DNA of 64,000 nt. Source: Sodalis sp. dw_96. Lineage in GTDB: Bacteria > Pseudomonadota > Gammaproteobacteria > Enterobacterales > Enterobacteriaceae. Positions 9,077 to 19,176 of this stretch are shown one piece after another (positions within the stretch are counted from its first letter, which is position 1; the number at the start of each line of letters is the position of its first letter). The notes under the pieces are model-generated. The model did no database searches, had not been told where the DNA came from, and saw only the letters and a program-made list of their open reading frames with translations. The position numbers and the translations under genes were made by a program. Where the stretch lies: positions 620,001 to 684,000 of the forward strand of contig NZ_JAAVUT010000001.1 in assembly GCF_018449575.1 (NCBI RefSeq), in the 5' to 3' direction.

Positions 9077-10123
9077 TTAACCGTGCTTTACCGCTAATGT
9101 TTTTTTCTGTTCCGACGAGGAAATGCCCAGTTCAATCAACTCCATTACGCGGATGGCTGCGGACGGAGTCACCGGATTATCGCCTTTTCCCAGAATAGCA
9201 TCCCGAATAGCGGCGTAGTAAGCAGGATAATTACCCGGCTGGGTACGGACAATATGTTCGGTCATGATGCCGTCTTTCGGCAGGGTCAGCACGCCGTCAA
9301 GGGTATCGATACCCCAGTCGGGCCGCGGCGGAAATTCGCCGTTTTTCAATCGCGCTTCCTGGGTATCGAGACCAAACTTCACATAGCTGCCTTTGGTACC
9401 CTGAATGGTGTAACGGGGAGTTTGCGCCGCCGCCGACATGGAACCGTGCAGCACTACCCGCCGTTGCGGATAGGTCAGCGTGGCGTGAAAATAATCGTCG
9501 GTGCGCGCCCCGGGGCGCAGCAACGCCAAATCAACGTTTATCGCCACCGGCATGCCGAACAGCACCAGTATCTGGTCAATGAGATGCGGGCCCAAATCGT
9601 ACCAGATACCGCTGCCGGCACCGGGCTGTTCCCGCCACCGATCCTTCACTTCAAGGCGGAACCGGTCGTAATGGGACTCGAAATACAGCACGTCGCCGAG
9701 GATACCGTCGCGGATAAGCTGCTGCGCGGTGAGAAAATCACTGTCCCAGCGTCGATTATGGAATACCGACAGCAATACCTGGCGATTTTCAGCCAGCTGC
9801 TTTAATTCCTGTGCTTGTGACAACGTCACGGTGAAGGGTTTATCCACGATAACGTGCTTGCCCGCCAGCAACGCCTGTTTGGCCAACGGGAAATGGGTTT
9901 CATTCGGGGTGGGAATCACCACCAGTTGCACCGCCGGATCGTTAATGACCGCGGCGGGATCCGCCGCCACCTTGACGCCGGGCAAATCCGCCCGCACTTT
10001 ATCCGCATCGCTGGAAGATACCGCCGCCAGCCGCAGGCCGTCGGTGCCTTGGATTAAAGGAGCATGGAAGGTTTTACTGGCAAAACCGTAGCCAATCAGT
10101 CCGATTCCGATATTTTCAGCCAT
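9077..10123 (-). CDS. ydgJ: Gfo/Idh/MocA-family NAD(P)-dependent oxidoreductase YdgJ
   Basis: Cytosolic dehydrogenase of the glucose-fructose/inositol family with unknown sugar-like substrate. Residues 7-20 (GLIGYGFASKTFHA) form the Rossmann nucleotide loop; VIPTPNETHFPLA and HVIVDKPFTVT give the family's catalytic-lysine motif near residue 96, and the C-terminal half (SGIWYDLGPHLIDQ) holds the His/Asp substrate segment. The 348-residue product parallels E. coli YdgJ (346). It is on the same strand as araC upstream and the YfeH-like gene downstream. Confidence 0.93.
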   Translation of the reverse strand: MAENIGIGLIGYGFASKTFHAPLIQGTDGLRLAAVSSSDADKVRADLPGVKVAADPAAVINDPAVQLVVIPTPNETHFPLAKQALLAGKHVIVDKPFTVTLSQAQELKQLAENRQVLLSVFHNRRWDSDFLTAQQLIRDGILGDVLYFESHYDRFRLEVKDRWREQPGAGSGIWYDLGPHLIDQILVLFGMPVAINVDLALLRPGARTDDYFHATLTYPQRRVVLHGSMSAAAQTPRYTIQGTKGSYVKFGLDTQEARLKNGEFPPRPDWGIDTLDGVLTLPKDGIMTEHIVRTQPGNYPAYYAAIRDAILGKGDNPVTPSAAIRVMELIELGISSSEQKKTLAVKHG

Positions 10124-10221
10124 CGTTTTTCCTCTTTTTCGGCTTGCATTCGATGGAGCCGTCCCCCGCTACAGGAAAACGGCTAATTCATCTTTACCGG
10201 ACCAACCATATCAATAAAATA

Positions 10222-11157
10222 TTATCCTCCGATAGCCTTTTCGCTTTGCAACTGCCAGTTATTGGCGGCCTGGATGCTGCGGCCGGGATAATTAATCTCA
10301 CTGCTGCGCCGCCTGAAATCGCTCGGGCTGACCCCGACGCGCTTGCGAAATACCCGCGAAAAGTAGAGCTGATCGTCATAGCCCACCACCCGACCGATGG
10401 TGGCGATGGATTCCTGCGTGGTCTGCAACAGCAGTTTGGCGCGGATCACCCGCTGGTCTTCCCGCCAGCGCAGGATATTGATCCCCACCTGTTCACGGAA
10501 TAAATGCGCCAGGCGCGAAGGGGATAAACAGACGTGCCGTGCCACTTCATCGATGCGCAATTCACCGGAAAGGTTACCGGTGATAAACTGACAGGCTTCG
10601 ATGATGCGCGGGTCCATGATTTTGCTCGGGCTTTGCGGATCTTCCTCCATGGCGCGCAACAACAGGCGTTCCAGCAGGTTCATGCCCAGCTCTTCGGAGA
10701 AACGCCGGCCGGAGCGCTGGGTCTGTTCAATATTGGCCAGCAGGCGGTCGAATTCGGTGAGCAAATTGTCGTTGCCCAGGGACAGGCGGCCCACGTCATG
10801 GATTTTGCTGTGCCATTCCAGCCAATCGGCCCAATAGGCCCGGGGGCGGAAATAGACCCAACGATGATACCAGCAGTCGCTGTCCGGGGAACGTCCGTAA
10901 TAATGCGCGGATTTCGGCGGGAACAGCAACAGATCGCCGGGATTGCAGACAAAAGACCTATCGCCCTCGAATATTCTGCCCTGACCCTTGATGGTCAGAT
11001 TAAGAATAAATCCTTTCATGCCGTCGGGACGATCGATGAAGAAATCCAGCGGGCCTCCGGCAATGATCGGCGTTAAGCCGGCAACCAAATAGGCATTGAA
11101 CATATAGCCAGGCAATAAGGGATTTGATTGCGTCTCGTGAGTCATTCTATGATACAT
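10222..11157 (-). CDS. araC: Arabinose operon regulator AraC
   Basis: Arabinose-responsive activator and repressor. The N-terminal half is the cupin-type sugar-binding and dimer domain ([31 protein letters not shown]), and the C-terminal half holds two helix-turn-helix units ([19 protein letters not shown] and [20 protein letters not shown]). Two starts are possible: 11157, with GGAGG only 4 bases upstream, and 11145 ([14 protein letters not shown]), which aligns better with E. coli but lies 16 bases from that site. It is the last gene of an araFGH-araC block on one strand, whereas in E. coli araC diverges from araBAD. Confidence 0.95.
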   Translation of the reverse strand: MYHRMTHETQSNPLLPGYMFNAYLVAGLTPIIAGGPLDFFIDRPDGMKGFILNLTIKGQGRIFEGDRSFVCNPGDLLLFPPKSAHYYGRSPDSDCWYHRWVYFRPRAYWADWLEWHSKIHDVGRLSLGNDNLLTEFDRLLANIEQTQRSGRRFSEELGMNLLERLLLRAMEEDPQSPSKIMDPRIIEACQFITGNLSGELRIDEVARHVCLSPSRLAHLFREQVGINILRWREDQRVIRAKLLLQTTQESIATIGRVVGYDDQLYFSRVFRKRVGVSPSDFRRRSSEINYPGRSIQAANNWQLQSEKAIGG

Positions 11158-11237
11158 CTCACCTCCGGACAGCTTGTCGTCTGATAGAGAATATCCTGAA
11201 GAGCGCGGAATAGCCTATAACGGTGATGGAACTGTGA

Positions 11238-11269
11238 GCGGGCCGGCGCTTTAAGCCGCGCCGACCCGC
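11238..11269 (-). terminator. Intercistronic hairpin between araH and araC
   Basis: A 12-bp stem (11238-11249 with 11258-11269, one T.G wobble in the minus-strand RNA) encloses an 8-base loop directly after the araH stop. No T run follows, so partial termination or protection of the araFGH message from decay is more likely than full termination. Confidence 0.55.
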
Positions 11270-11274
11270 AAACC

Positions 11275-12258
11275 TTACACCGTACGTTTAGCCTTTTGTT
11301 TGTAGCGGTCAAATATCACCGCCGCAAGCAGGATCACGCCGCGCACCACATATTGGGAAAACGGTGAAATATTCAGCAAGTTCATCGCGTTTTCCACCGT
11401 GCCGAGAATCAGCACCCCCGCTACCACGTAAGAGATTTTACCGATACCGCCTTTCATCGATACCCCGCCCAGCACGCAGGCGGAGATAACAATCAATTCA
11501 TACCCCAGTGAAGTCATCGGCTGGCCGCTGGTCATGCGAGAGGCCAGGATAATCCCCGCCACCGCGGAAACCAGACCGGAAAGAATAAAGATAATGATCT
11601 TGGTGCGCACCACCGGCACCCCGGCCAGGCGAGCGGCTTCTTCATTGCCGCCGATAGCCAGCGTATTGCGGCCGAAGGTGGTCTTGTTCAATAGAAAGCC
11701 GAAAATGATCATGCAGAGCACCATGATCCAAATCGGCGCCGGCAAGCCCAGCCAGTTGGAGTTACCCAATATAAAGAAGCGTTCGTCTTCGATGCCCACC
11801 GCCTTGCCGTCGGAAATGATATAGGCCAGGCCGCGGACAATCTGCATGGTGGCCAGGGTTGTTATCAAGGCGTTGATTTTCAGCTTGGCAATGACGAAAC
11901 CGTTTACAAGACCGCATATAACACCCAGCACCAGCCCCGCCAGCACGCCGATCCACAGGCTGTCAGCGGCGTTGATGACCACTGCCGTGGTGACGCCGGC
12001 GCAGGCGATAACCGATGCCACCGACAAATCGAAATCACCGGATGCCAGGCAGAACAGCATGCCGCAGGCGACGATGCCGGACATGGAAACCGCCAGGCCC
12101 AGGCCTTTCATATTGATAAAGCTTGAAAAGTTGGGAACGAAAATGGTACAGGCGATAAACAGTACGACAAATACCACCAGCATGCCGTAATTATCCCAGA
12201 CCCGGGACAAGCTTAAGGATTTTTTCGCCTTTGGCGAAGATGTAGTAACCGTTGACAT
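11275..12258 (-). CDS. araH: L-arabinose ABC transporter permease AraH
   Basis: Membrane subunit of the high-affinity arabinose importer, partner of AraG and AraF. The 327-residue product (E. coli 328) has about 8-10 membrane segments and the family motif GGNEEAARLAGVPVVRTK (near residue 215), the loop that contacts the ATPase. Start 12258 (MSTVTTSSPK) is chosen because AAGGAG lies 6-7 bases upstream; an upstream in-frame codon at 12273 would overlap that site. It begins 17 bases after araG ends. Confidence 0.96.
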   Translation of the reverse strand: MSTVTTSSPKAKKSLSLSRVWDNYGMLVVFVVLFIACTIFVPNFSSFINMKGLGLAVSMSGIVACGMLFCLASGDFDLSVASVIACAGVTTAVVINAADSLWIGVLAGLVLGVICGLVNGFVIAKLKINALITTLATMQIVRGLAYIISDGKAVGIEDERFFILGNSNWLGLPAPIWIMVLCMIIFGFLLNKTTFGRNTLAIGGNEEAARLAGVPVVRTKIIIFILSGLVSAVAGIILASRMTSGQPMTSLGYELIVISACVLGGVSMKGGIGKISYVVAGVLILGTVENAMNLLNISPFSQYVVRGVILLAAVIFDRYKQKAKRTV

Positions 12259-12275
12259 CTTTGACTCCTTCACAA

Positions 12276-13805
12276 TCAGGCAACCGCATCCGCGGGGCTG
12301 GTATGGGTTGTATGTAACATTGCCAGGCTCAAGGCTTTTTGTTCACTGGCTTCCGAGTGGGAGAGTTCGCCGGAAATAGTCCCTTCGCGCATCACCACAA
12401 TGCGGTCCGCCAAACCTAATACTTCCGGCAAATCGCTTGATGCGAACAATACGGCAATTCCCCGTTTCGCCAATTCGTAGATCACGTGATAGATTTCGTG
12501 CTTGGCGCCGACATCGATACCGCGCGTCGGTTCATCCAGCATGATCACCTTCATGTCCTCCGACAGCCAGCGGCCGAGAATGGCCTTTTGCTGATTGCCG
12601 CCGGAAAGATTCATGATTAACTGTTCGGCGGAAGGCGTTTTGATGTTCAACGCTCGAATATGCTCCAGGGCATTGGCTTTTTCCCATTGATCGTTAATCA
12701 AAAAACCGGCTTTAACGGTATTTCGCCGGGCGCTGATATTGATATTTTCCCGTACGGAATGCACCGGGATCAGGCCGTCGGCCTTGCGGTCTTCCGGACA
12801 CAGCATCAAACCGGCGCTGATGGCGTCGATGGGGGACCTAATGGAGATGGCTTTGCCGTCCAGCAGCAATTGGCCGCCGGTAATCAGCGTCCCGCCGAAA
12901 AGTCCCTTCATCAGCTCGCTGCGCCCGGCGCCCACCAGACCGAACAGACCGACGATTTCACCGGCGCGTACGGATAATGAGATGGGCGTCTTGACCCCCA
13001 CCGCCTCGATTTTGTCCAGTTCCAGCCTGACGTCGCCGTGAGGACGGGGGGCGTAATCATAAATATCCCCTAAATTGCGTCCCACCATGGCCTGCACCAG
13101 GATGTCGTGGTCCACGGCGGTCATGTCGTCAAAGGTGCGCACATATTTACCGTCTTTGAATACCGTGATGGCGTCCCCCAGGGTAAAGATTTCTTCCATG
13201 CGGTGGGAAACGTAAAGAATGACCCGGCCCTCGGCGCGCAGTTCGCGGATGACGCGGAATAATTGTTCTATTTCCCGGGCCGATAATGAACTGGTGGGCT
13301 CGTCAAAAGCGATAATTTTGGCATTACGGGTTAATGCCTTGGCGATTTCAACCATTTGCCACTGGGCAATGGACAGATATTTAAGCGGCGTTTCCGGCGC
13401 GATATCCAGCCCTAAATGCTCCAGCTGCAGCTTGGTTTCATAATTCAGTATGCCTCGGTTAACAAAACCGTGCTTGTTAGGTAGCTGACCCAGATAAATG
13501 TTTTCCGCCACCGTCATTTCAGGCACCAGATGCAGTTCCTGATAAATAATCGCCACCCCGGCATTTAGCGCATCGGTAGTGTTATTGAAATGAACCGGCT
13601 GTCCTTTGATCAGGATTTCCCCTTGCGTCGGCGTATAGCTGCCGCTGAGAATTTTCAGCAAGGTCGATTTCCCGGCGCCGTTTTCACCCATAAGGGCATG
13701 GATTTGACCCGAATAACAATCGAAGCTGATATCGTCCAGCGCTTTTACGCCGGGAAAGGTTTTACCAATACCGCGAAACGATAGATAAGGTGTCTGAATT
13801 GTCAT
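12276..13805 (-). CDS. araG: L-arabinose ABC transporter ATP-binding protein AraG
   Basis: Cytosolic ATPase of the arabinose importer, with two fused nucleotide-binding domains. Domain 1 has Walker [10 protein letters not shown] (near 41), signature [15 protein letters not shown] and Walker [13 protein letters not shown]; domain 2 has a degenerate Walker A ([10 protein letters not shown]) but intact [15 protein letters not shown] and [12 protein letters not shown]. This pattern is typical of monosaccharide importers. The 509-residue product starts at ATG 13805 with GAGG 8 bases upstream. It is the middle gene of araFGH. Confidence 0.96.
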   Translation of the reverse strand: MTIQTPYLSFRGIGKTFPGVKALDDISFDCYSGQIHALMGENGAGKSTLLKILSGSYTPTQGEILIKGQPVHFNNTTDALNAGVAIIYQELHLVPEMTVAENIYLGQLPNKHGFVNRGILNYETKLQLEHLGLDIAPETPLKYLSIAQWQMVEIAKALTRNAKIIAFDEPTSSLSAREIEQLFRVIRELRAEGRVILYVSHRMEEIFTLGDAITVFKDGKYVRTFDDMTAVDHDILVQAMVGRNLGDIYDYAPRPHGDVRLELDKIEAVGVKTPISLSVRAGEIVGLFGLVGAGRSELMKGLFGGTLITGGQLLLDGKAISIRSPIDAISAGLMLCPEDRKADGLIPVHSVRENINISARRNTVKAGFLINDQWEKANALEHIRALNIKTPSAEQLIMNLSGGNQQKAILGRWLSEDMKVIMLDEPTRGIDVGAKHEIYHVIYELAKRGIAVLFASSDLPEVLGLADRIVVMREGTISGELSHSEASEQKALSLAMLHTTHTSPADAVA

Positions 13806-13920
13806 GAACACATCCTCGCGTTAACAGATCCGGACAGTGCGCCGGCAATCCCGCTACGGTAACTATCAGGGGTTTTGACTGACACGGACACATCCTCTTG
13901 ATGAATGACTTCGTCATGGA

Positions 13921-13944
13921 CCGGGACGGCCTCGACCGTCCCGG
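13921..13944 (-). terminator. Hairpin between araF and araG
   Basis: CCGGGACGG and CCGTCCCGG form a 9-bp perfect stem with a 6-base loop. It lies in the 188-base araF-araG gap with no T run. Such intercistronic hairpins commonly keep the binding-protein message more abundant than that of the membrane subunits. Confidence 0.55.
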
Positions 13945-13993
13945 CAAACACGTGTTTTGAAAAAAAATGTCCGATAAAAAATGTCCGATAAAA

Positions 13994-14974
13994 TTACAGG
14001 CCTTTTTTCTTCAATTCTTCTTTGAAATTATCGCGGGTAATCAGTACCACGTCGGTGACTTCGGTGAATTTCGGCGGCTCAACGCCTTTGGTTACCCAGT
14101 CATGCATCATCTGGATGCTCTTGTAACCATGGACGTCGGGGCTTGGCAGTAAAGAACCGTAGAAGCCGGTGGATTCGTTTTTGGACAGCTCATTCACCGC
14201 ATCCACGCCGTTGATACCGACACCGATAACGTCCGGCGCCTTGAATCCCTGCCCTTCGGTGGCGCGCACGCCGCCCAGCACGGTATTGTCGTTCATGCCG
14301 ACAATCAGCCAGTGTTTCACGCCGGGATGTTGAACCAGCAGGGAGTTGCCGGCGTCAAACGCTCCGGGGATGTCGTTGGATTTAGTGGGGACCTGGTAGA
14401 TTTGTTTATCCGGTATGCCGGCGGCTTTTAACGCGTCCATGGCGCCGGAGGTACGGCGACGGGCGGTATCGAGCTCATTGGCGGTGATGGCCATGACGCC
14501 GGTATCGGCCACTTTCCAGCCGCGTTTGGTCATTTCCTTGAATTCTTCCTGACCGGCGCGCTGGCCCAACTGGGTGGCGGCCATCATCACGATGGGAACG
14601 TTAACCATGGGTTTGCCTTTGGCGTCGACGAACTGGTCATCCACCGCCATGACTTTCATATCGTAGCTGCGTGCTTTGGCGACAATCGCCGAGCCAAGTT
14701 TGGGATCGGGAGTACAAATAACAAACCCTTTGGCACCGCTGGCCGCCAGGCTATCGATCGCATTAAGGGTTTTTTCACCATCGGGTACGGCAATTTTAAT
14801 CACATCAAAGCCCAAATCTTTGCCGGCTTTGTCAGCAAAACGCCATTCGGTCTGAAACCAGGGTTCTTCAGGTTGTTTCACCAAAAAACCCAACTTCATG
14901 TTCTCCGCCATAGCCGAATGAGACATAACAGCGGCAACTGCAATGGCCGCCAGTGCCTTAGTGAATTTATGCAT
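13994..14974 (-). CDS. araF: L-arabinose-binding periplasmic protein AraF
   Basis: Periplasmic sugar receptor that delivers L-arabinose to AraGH. The 326-residue product has a classic signal peptide (MHKFTKALAAIAVAAVMSHS, cleavage predicted after AMA near residue 23) and mature start ENMKLGFLVKQPEEPWF, matching E. coli AraF. Ligand-site stretches include NDIPGAFDAGNSL and WLIVGMNDNTVLGG. It is the first gene of the importer operon and diverges from araB across a 377-base regulatory region. Confidence 0.97.
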   Translation of the reverse strand: MHKFTKALAAIAVAAVMSHSAMAENMKLGFLVKQPEEPWFQTEWRFADKAGKDLGFDVIKIAVPDGEKTLNAIDSLAASGAKGFVICTPDPKLGSAIVAKARSYDMKVMAVDDQFVDAKGKPMVNVPIVMMAATQLGQRAGQEEFKEMTKRGWKVADTGVMAITANELDTARRRTSGAMDALKAAGIPDKQIYQVPTKSNDIPGAFDAGNSLLVQHPGVKHWLIVGMNDNTVLGGVRATEGQGFKAPDVIGVGINGVDAVNELSKNESTGFYGSLLPSPDVHGYKSIQMMHDWVTKGVEPPKFTEVTDVVLITRDNFKEELKKKGL

Positions 14975-15351
14975 GGAACTCTCCGGTAATTATTATCGCT
15001 CTGCTTCAAAATGCTGAAGCGTGTAAGCGTTATCAGTCGGTAAGATTTTACCCGGCGGTACAGCCAGAGGGCGTATATATCGCCATCTCTACGACCAGGC
15101 CCTTTAGACGGATGTAGTTTTAACGTTTACGTGTTACCAAAATGTAGAGCGTTATCACAGTTCTCAATAACAGCAGATTTATGCATAGATACAGCAAAAT
15201 TCATCTGCCTGTGACTTTATGAGGAACATCACATTTCAGTCATTGGCGGCAGGAATGTGCATACTTCCAGCTAACGTCTCCTCACTGCCCGGATAAAACC
15301 CCCTTATGGTTATCGACATCATCAGGTTTCGGGTTAACAGGAGATACGAGC
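14975..15351. promoter_or_regulatory. Divergent araF/araB control region (377 bases, no gene)
   Basis: This gap separates the divergent araFGH-araC and araBA units and must hold both promoters. A CRP-like site lies at 15218-15233. A stretch near 15181-15197 (TATGCATAGATACAGCA) resembles part of an AraC half-site read in reverse, but the match is too weak to call. A short inverted repeat, GCTTCA/TGAAGC (15003-15020), lies just upstream of araF. No protein-coding frame is supported. Confidence 0.6.
15218..15233. promoter_or_regulatory. CRP-like binding site
   Basis: TATGA, 6 bases, TCACA: one mismatch from the consensus TGTGA-N6-TCACA. It is centred about 127 bases before the araB start, a plausible place for cAMP-CRP activation of both divergent units, as in the known ara systems. 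Confidence 0.55.
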
Positions 15352-17037
15352 ATGACTGAAGAGGCCATTAGCCTCGGGCTTGATTTCGGCAGCGATTCAG
15401 TGCGCGCCCTGGCGGTTGCCTGTGGCAGCGGTAAAGAACTGGCCACCGAAGTTGTCTGGTACCCGCGATGGCGCGAGGGCCGGTATTGCAAACCCGCGGA
15501 TAACCAGTTTCGCCATCATCCGTCGGATTACCTGGAATCAATGGAGCAGGCAATCCGGGCCGTGGTGGGACATTTGACACCGGCCCAGCGGGAAAGCATC
15601 GTCGGCATCGGCGTGGACACCACCGGCTCGACGCCGGCCCCCATTGACGCAGAAGGCCGGATTCTGGCGCTGCGGCCGGAATTCGCCGACAATCCCAACG
15701 CCATGTTTATTTTGTGGAAGGATCATACCTCCATAGAAGAAGCTGAAGCCATTAACCAACTGTGCCGCAGCGGGGAATTCCCCGACTACTCGCGTTATAT
15801 CGGCGGCGTCTATTCATCCGAATGGTTCTGGGCCAAAATCCTGCATATCACCCGCCGGGACCGTCAGGTGCGTCAGGAAGCGGTCTCATGGATTGAGCTG
15901 TGCGACTGGATCCCGGCGGTGTTGTCCGCCACCACCCGGCCACAGGATATCCGGCGCGGCCGCTGCTCCGCCGGACATAAATCCCTTTGGCATCCTGAGT
16001 GGGGCGGCGTGCCGCCGAAAGCCTTCCTCCATGCGCTTGACCCGGTATTAACGGAGAATTTGCAATATCCGCTCTTCACTGATACCTATACCGCCGATCT
16101 GCCGGTGGGCCTTATCAGCGCCGAATGGGCGCAAAAGCTCGGCTTGCCGGCCACCGTCACCATCGCCGGCGGCGCTTTTGACTGCCATGTCGGCGCGGTG
16201 GGCGCCGGCGCCCAGCCCTATACCCTGGTAAAAGTCATCGGCACTTCTACCTGCGATATCCTGATAGCCGATGAACAAAAAGTCGGTGACCGTTCCATTG
16301 CCGGTATCTGCGGACAGGTGGACGGCAGCGTTGTTCCCGGTTTTATCGGTCTGGAGGCGGGACAGTCGGCCTTCGGCGACATTTATGCCTGGTACGGCAA
16401 GGTCCTGGGCTGGCCGCTGCGCCGGGCCGCACGGCAGAATCCCTCTCTTCAGCCGGCCCTCGAGGCCATTGAAACCGACATGCTGTCGGCGTTGGCCGAG
16501 GCCTGGGCCGAGGAACCGTCGCTGGAACATCTGCCGGTGGTGCTGGACTGGTTCAACGGCCGACGCACCCCCTATGCCAACCAGCGCCTGAAAGGCGTTA
16601 TCACCGGTCTTAACCTGGGTACCGACGCGCCGGCGCTGTTCGGCGGGCTGATTGCCGCCACCGCCTTCGGCGCCCGCGCCATCATGGAGTGCTTCGTCGA
16701 TCAGGGGATTCCGGTGGAGAACGTTCTGGTGCTGGGGGGCATCGCCCGCAAATCTCCGATCATCATGCAGGTGCTGGCGGATGTCATGAACCGTCCGCTG
16801 CAGCTGGTGGCCTCCGACCAATGCTGCGCCCTGGGCGCGGCGATTTTCGGCGCGGTGGCGGCGGGAACCCATGGAGATATCGCCACGGCCCAGCGGTACA
16901 TGGCCAGTAAAATCGAACGGATCCTTCAGCCTGACCCGAGTAAGGTCCCCTCTTTCCAAGCCCTGTATGAACGCTACCGGCACTGGAGTGAAATCGCTGA
17001 ACCCGCTTATGCCGTAACGGCTGCCATCGGGCAATAA
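15352..17037 (+). CDS. araB: Ribulokinase AraB
   Basis: Phosphorylates L-ribulose with ATP to L-ribulose-5-phosphate, the second intracellular step of arabinose catabolism. The 561-residue FGGY kinase (E. coli 566) shows the N-terminal phosphate loop [14 protein letters not shown], the GVDTTGSTP segment near residue 83, the hinge [14 protein letters not shown] and the C-terminal adenosine motif [22 protein letters not shown]. An AGGAG site lies 8 bases upstream. It forms a two-gene unit with araA, 71 bases downstream. Confidence 0.97.
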   Translation: MTEEAISLGLDFGSDSVRALAVACGSGKELATEVVWYPRWREGRYCKPADNQFRHHPSDYLESMEQAIRAVVGHLTPAQRESIVGIGVDTTGSTPAPIDAEGRILALRPEFADNPNAMFILWKDHTSIEEAEAINQLCRSGEFPDYSRYIGGVYSSEWFWAKILHITRRDRQVRQEAVSWIELCDWIPAVLSATTRPQDIRRGRCSAGHKSLWHPEWGGVPPKAFLHALDPVLTENLQYPLFTDTYTADLPVGLISAEWAQKLGLPATVTIAGGAFDCHVGAVGAGAQPYTLVKVIGTSTCDILIADEQKVGDRSIAGICGQVDGSVVPGFIGLEAGQSAFGDIYAWYGKVLGWPLRRAARQNPSLQPALEAIETDMLSALAEAWAEEPSLEHLPVVLDWFNGRRTPYANQRLKGVITGLNLGTDAPALFGGLIAATAFGARAIMECFVDQGIPVENVLVLGGIARKSPIIMQVLADVMNRPLQLVASDQCCALGAAIFGAVAAGTHGDIATAQRYMASKIERILQPDPSKVPSFQALYERYRHWSEIAEPAYAVTAAIGQ

Positions 17038-17108
17038 CCAACAAAAACCGGGCCGCGGGTTCACCGCGGCCCGAAACCTCCCTTTGACGGAGACGCACAG
17101 GAGTCATT

Positions 17109-18614
17109 ATGGAAAATTTTCAACAACACGAAGTCTGGTTTGTGATCGGCAGCCAACATCTCTACGGTCCAGAAACGTTGCGGCAGGTTACCGAACACGC
17201 ACAGACCGTGGTCAAAGGCCTGAATGATGAGGCCGGTCTGCCGGTCAAGCTGGTTTTGAAACCGTTGGTCACCTCACCGGATCAGATCCTGGCGTTGTGC
17301 CGCGAGGCCAATTACGATACCCATTGCATCGGCCTGCTTACCTGGCTGCACACTTTCTCACCGGCCAAGATGTGGATTGGCGGACTGAGCATCCTCAATA
17401 AGCCGCTGCTGCAGTTCCATACCCAGTTTAATGCGCAAATCCCATGGGAAACCATGGATATGGACTTTATGAACCTGAACCAGACCGCCCACGGCGGCCG
17501 TGAGTTCGGCTTCATCGGCGCGCGGATGCACCTTAATCACCAGGTGGTGGTGGGTCACTGGCAGGATCCCCAGGCCCATGCAGGCATCGCCAAATGGATG
17601 CGCGCCGCGGTGGCTCGTGAAGAGAGCCAGCATTTGGTGGTGGCCCGGTTCGGCGACAATATGCGTGAAGTGGCGGTGACCGAAGGCAATAAGGTCGGTG
17701 CGCAAATCCAGTTCGGCTACTCGGTTACCGCCTACGGCCTCGGTGATTTGGTCAGTGTGGTTGATGAAGTCTCGCACGGCGACATCGACGCGCTGGTGGA
17801 GGAGTATGAAGCCTCCTATATCCTCACCGACAAAATCAAGCACAATGGCGAAAAACGCCAGAACCTGCTGGATGCGGCCCGTATCGAACTGGGCATGAAA
17901 CGGTTCCTGGAACAGGCGGGCTGTAAAGCCTTCACCACCAACTTTGAAAACCTGTACGGGTTGAAGCAACTGCCGGGTCTGGCGGTGCAGCGCCTCATGC
18001 AGCAAGGTTACGGTTTTGCCGGCGAAGGCGATTGGAAAACCGCGGCGCTGCTGCGCATCCTCAAGGTGATGGCCGCCGGCCTGCCGGGCGGCACCTCGTT
18101 TATGGAAGATTATACCTATAACTTCCAGCCGGAAAATAACCTGGCCCTAGGTTCGCATATGCTCGAAGTCTGCCCGAGTATCGCCAAAGAGGAAAAACCG
18201 ACCCTTGACGTGCAGTTCCTCGGCATCGGCGGCAAAGCGGATCCGGCGCGACTGCTGTTCTCCACCCCGGCCGGCCCGGCGGTTAACGCGTCGGTTATCG
18301 ATATGGGCGACCGGTTCCGTATGCTGGTGAACGTGGTGGATACCGTCGAACAGCCGCATCCCCTGCCGAAGCTGCCGGTGGCCCGCGCCATCTGGAAGGC
18401 CCAGCCGTCCCTTGAAGTGGCGGCGGAAGCCTGGATCCTCGGCGGAGGCGCGCACCATACCGTGTTCAGCCAGGCGCTGAACCTGGATCATATCCGGCTC
18501 TATGCGGAAATGAACGATATCGAATTATTGGTTATCGATAATGACACCCGCATTCCCGACTTCAAACAGGCTCTGCGCTGGAATGAGCTCTATTATAAAT
18601 TAGCGGCAAAATAA
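17109..18614 (+). CDS. araA: L-arabinose isomerase AraA
   Basis: Manganese-dependent isomerase converting L-arabinose to L-ribulose. The 501-residue product matches E. coli AraA (500) from [17 protein letters not shown] to the C-terminus. Metal and active-site residues lie in the [11 protein letters not shown] segment (Glu) and in [10 protein letters not shown] and [10 protein letters not shown] (His). In E. coli araD follows directly; here an ERIC element and then cnu follow, so ribulose-5-phosphate epimerase must be encoded elsewhere or replaced. Confidence 0.98.
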   Translation: MENFQQHEVWFVIGSQHLYGPETLRQVTEHAQTVVKGLNDEAGLPVKLVLKPLVTSPDQILALCREANYDTHCIGLLTWLHTFSPAKMWIGGLSILNKPLLQFHTQFNAQIPWETMDMDFMNLNQTAHGGREFGFIGARMHLNHQVVVGHWQDPQAHAGIAKWMRAAVAREESQHLVVARFGDNMREVAVTEGNKVGAQIQFGYSVTAYGLGDLVSVVDEVSHGDIDALVEEYEASYILTDKIKHNGEKRQNLLDAARIELGMKRFLEQAGCKAFTTNFENLYGLKQLPGLAVQRLMQQGYGFAGEGDWKTAALLRILKVMAAGLPGGTSFMEDYTYNFQPENNLALGSHMLEVCPSIAKEEKPTLDVQFLGIGGKADPARLLFSTPAGPAVNASVIDMGDRFRMLVNVVDTVEQPHPLPKLPVARAIWKAQPSLEVAAEAWILGGGAHHTVFSQALNLDHIRLYAEMNDIELLVIDNDTRIPDFKQALRWNELYYKLAAK

Positions 18615-18960
18615 GGTTGCTCGTCATACTTCAAGTTGCAGGTGCGTTGGCAATACTCGGCCCTCCATGGGCCTCGCCCCTTCGGGGCCGCTGCAAGCAG
18701 CGTTTAAATCTGCTCCAGGCAGATTTGTCCTCGCTCACCCCAGTCACTTACTCGTGTAAGCTCCTGGGGATTCTCTGCGTTGCCGCCTTCCTGCAACTCG
18801 AATTATTTTGAGTATATATTCTAACCAGGGCCGGGAGCGCAATCTGCTCCCTGCCCTGAACGCCCCCCGCTTTTTTGGCTTTTTATCGCGGAATATATGG
18901 ACACCGCAGCCGCACTGAATATACTACTTTGCTTATATTTCCTTCCCTGAATGCTCAACA
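18615..18960. other. araA-cnu gap: long ERIC plus short leader
   Basis: The 346 bases after araA hold a 198-base ERIC element, a short GGGAGC/GCTCCC hairpin (18833-18851) and the cnu leader. In E. coli the small gene blr lies just before cnu; no blr-like frame is present here. Confidence 0.7.
18621..18818. repeat. ERIC element, long form (198 bp)
   Basis: Both ERIC ends are present (CGTCATACTTCAAGTTGCAGG at left, CTGCAACTCGAATTATTTTGAG at right). The central ERIC core is clear: CGCTCACCCCAGTCACTTAC followed by TGTAAGCTCCTGGGGATTC. About 70 extra bases, from CAATACTCGG to the core, make it longer than the usual 126 bp. Part of that insert recurs in the copy at 32784-32901. Confidence 0.9.
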
Positions 18961-19176
18961 ATGAATGCGCAAGAGTACTTATTAAAATTCCGTAAGGTCA
19001 ATACCTCTGAAAGCCTGGAAAAGCTGTTCGATCACCTGAATTATTCCCTGGTGGACAACGCTGAAATCATCAATATGTACCGGGCGGCGGATCACCGGCG
19101 GGCGGAGCTGGCCTCCGGCGGGCGTTTATTCGATCTCGGGCAGGTGCCGAAATCCGTATGGCGGTATGTGGTTTGA
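18961..19176 (+). CDS. cnu: Hha-family nucleoid modulator Cnu (YdgT)
   Basis: Small protein (71 residues) that binds H-NS/StpA and modulates silencing; the family was also found through oriC binding. It is nearly collinear with E. coli Cnu: [31 protein letters not shown] and the C-terminal [19 protein letters not shown]. Its last 19 bases overlap the longest ydgK frame, suggesting translational coupling. The cnu-ydgK-rsxA order is as in E. coli. Confidence 0.97.
   Translation: MNAQEYLLKFRKVNTSESLEKLFDHLNYSLVDNAEIINMYRAADHRRAELASGGRLFDLGQVPKSVWRYVV

Noticed and set aside
15234..15300. AraC araI-type sites before araB
   Set aside because: No stretch matched the half-site pattern with correct spacing; GCTA-containing candidates were off by a base or more.
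18617..18811. Plus-strand frame after araA
   Set aside because: It consists entirely of ERIC sequence.
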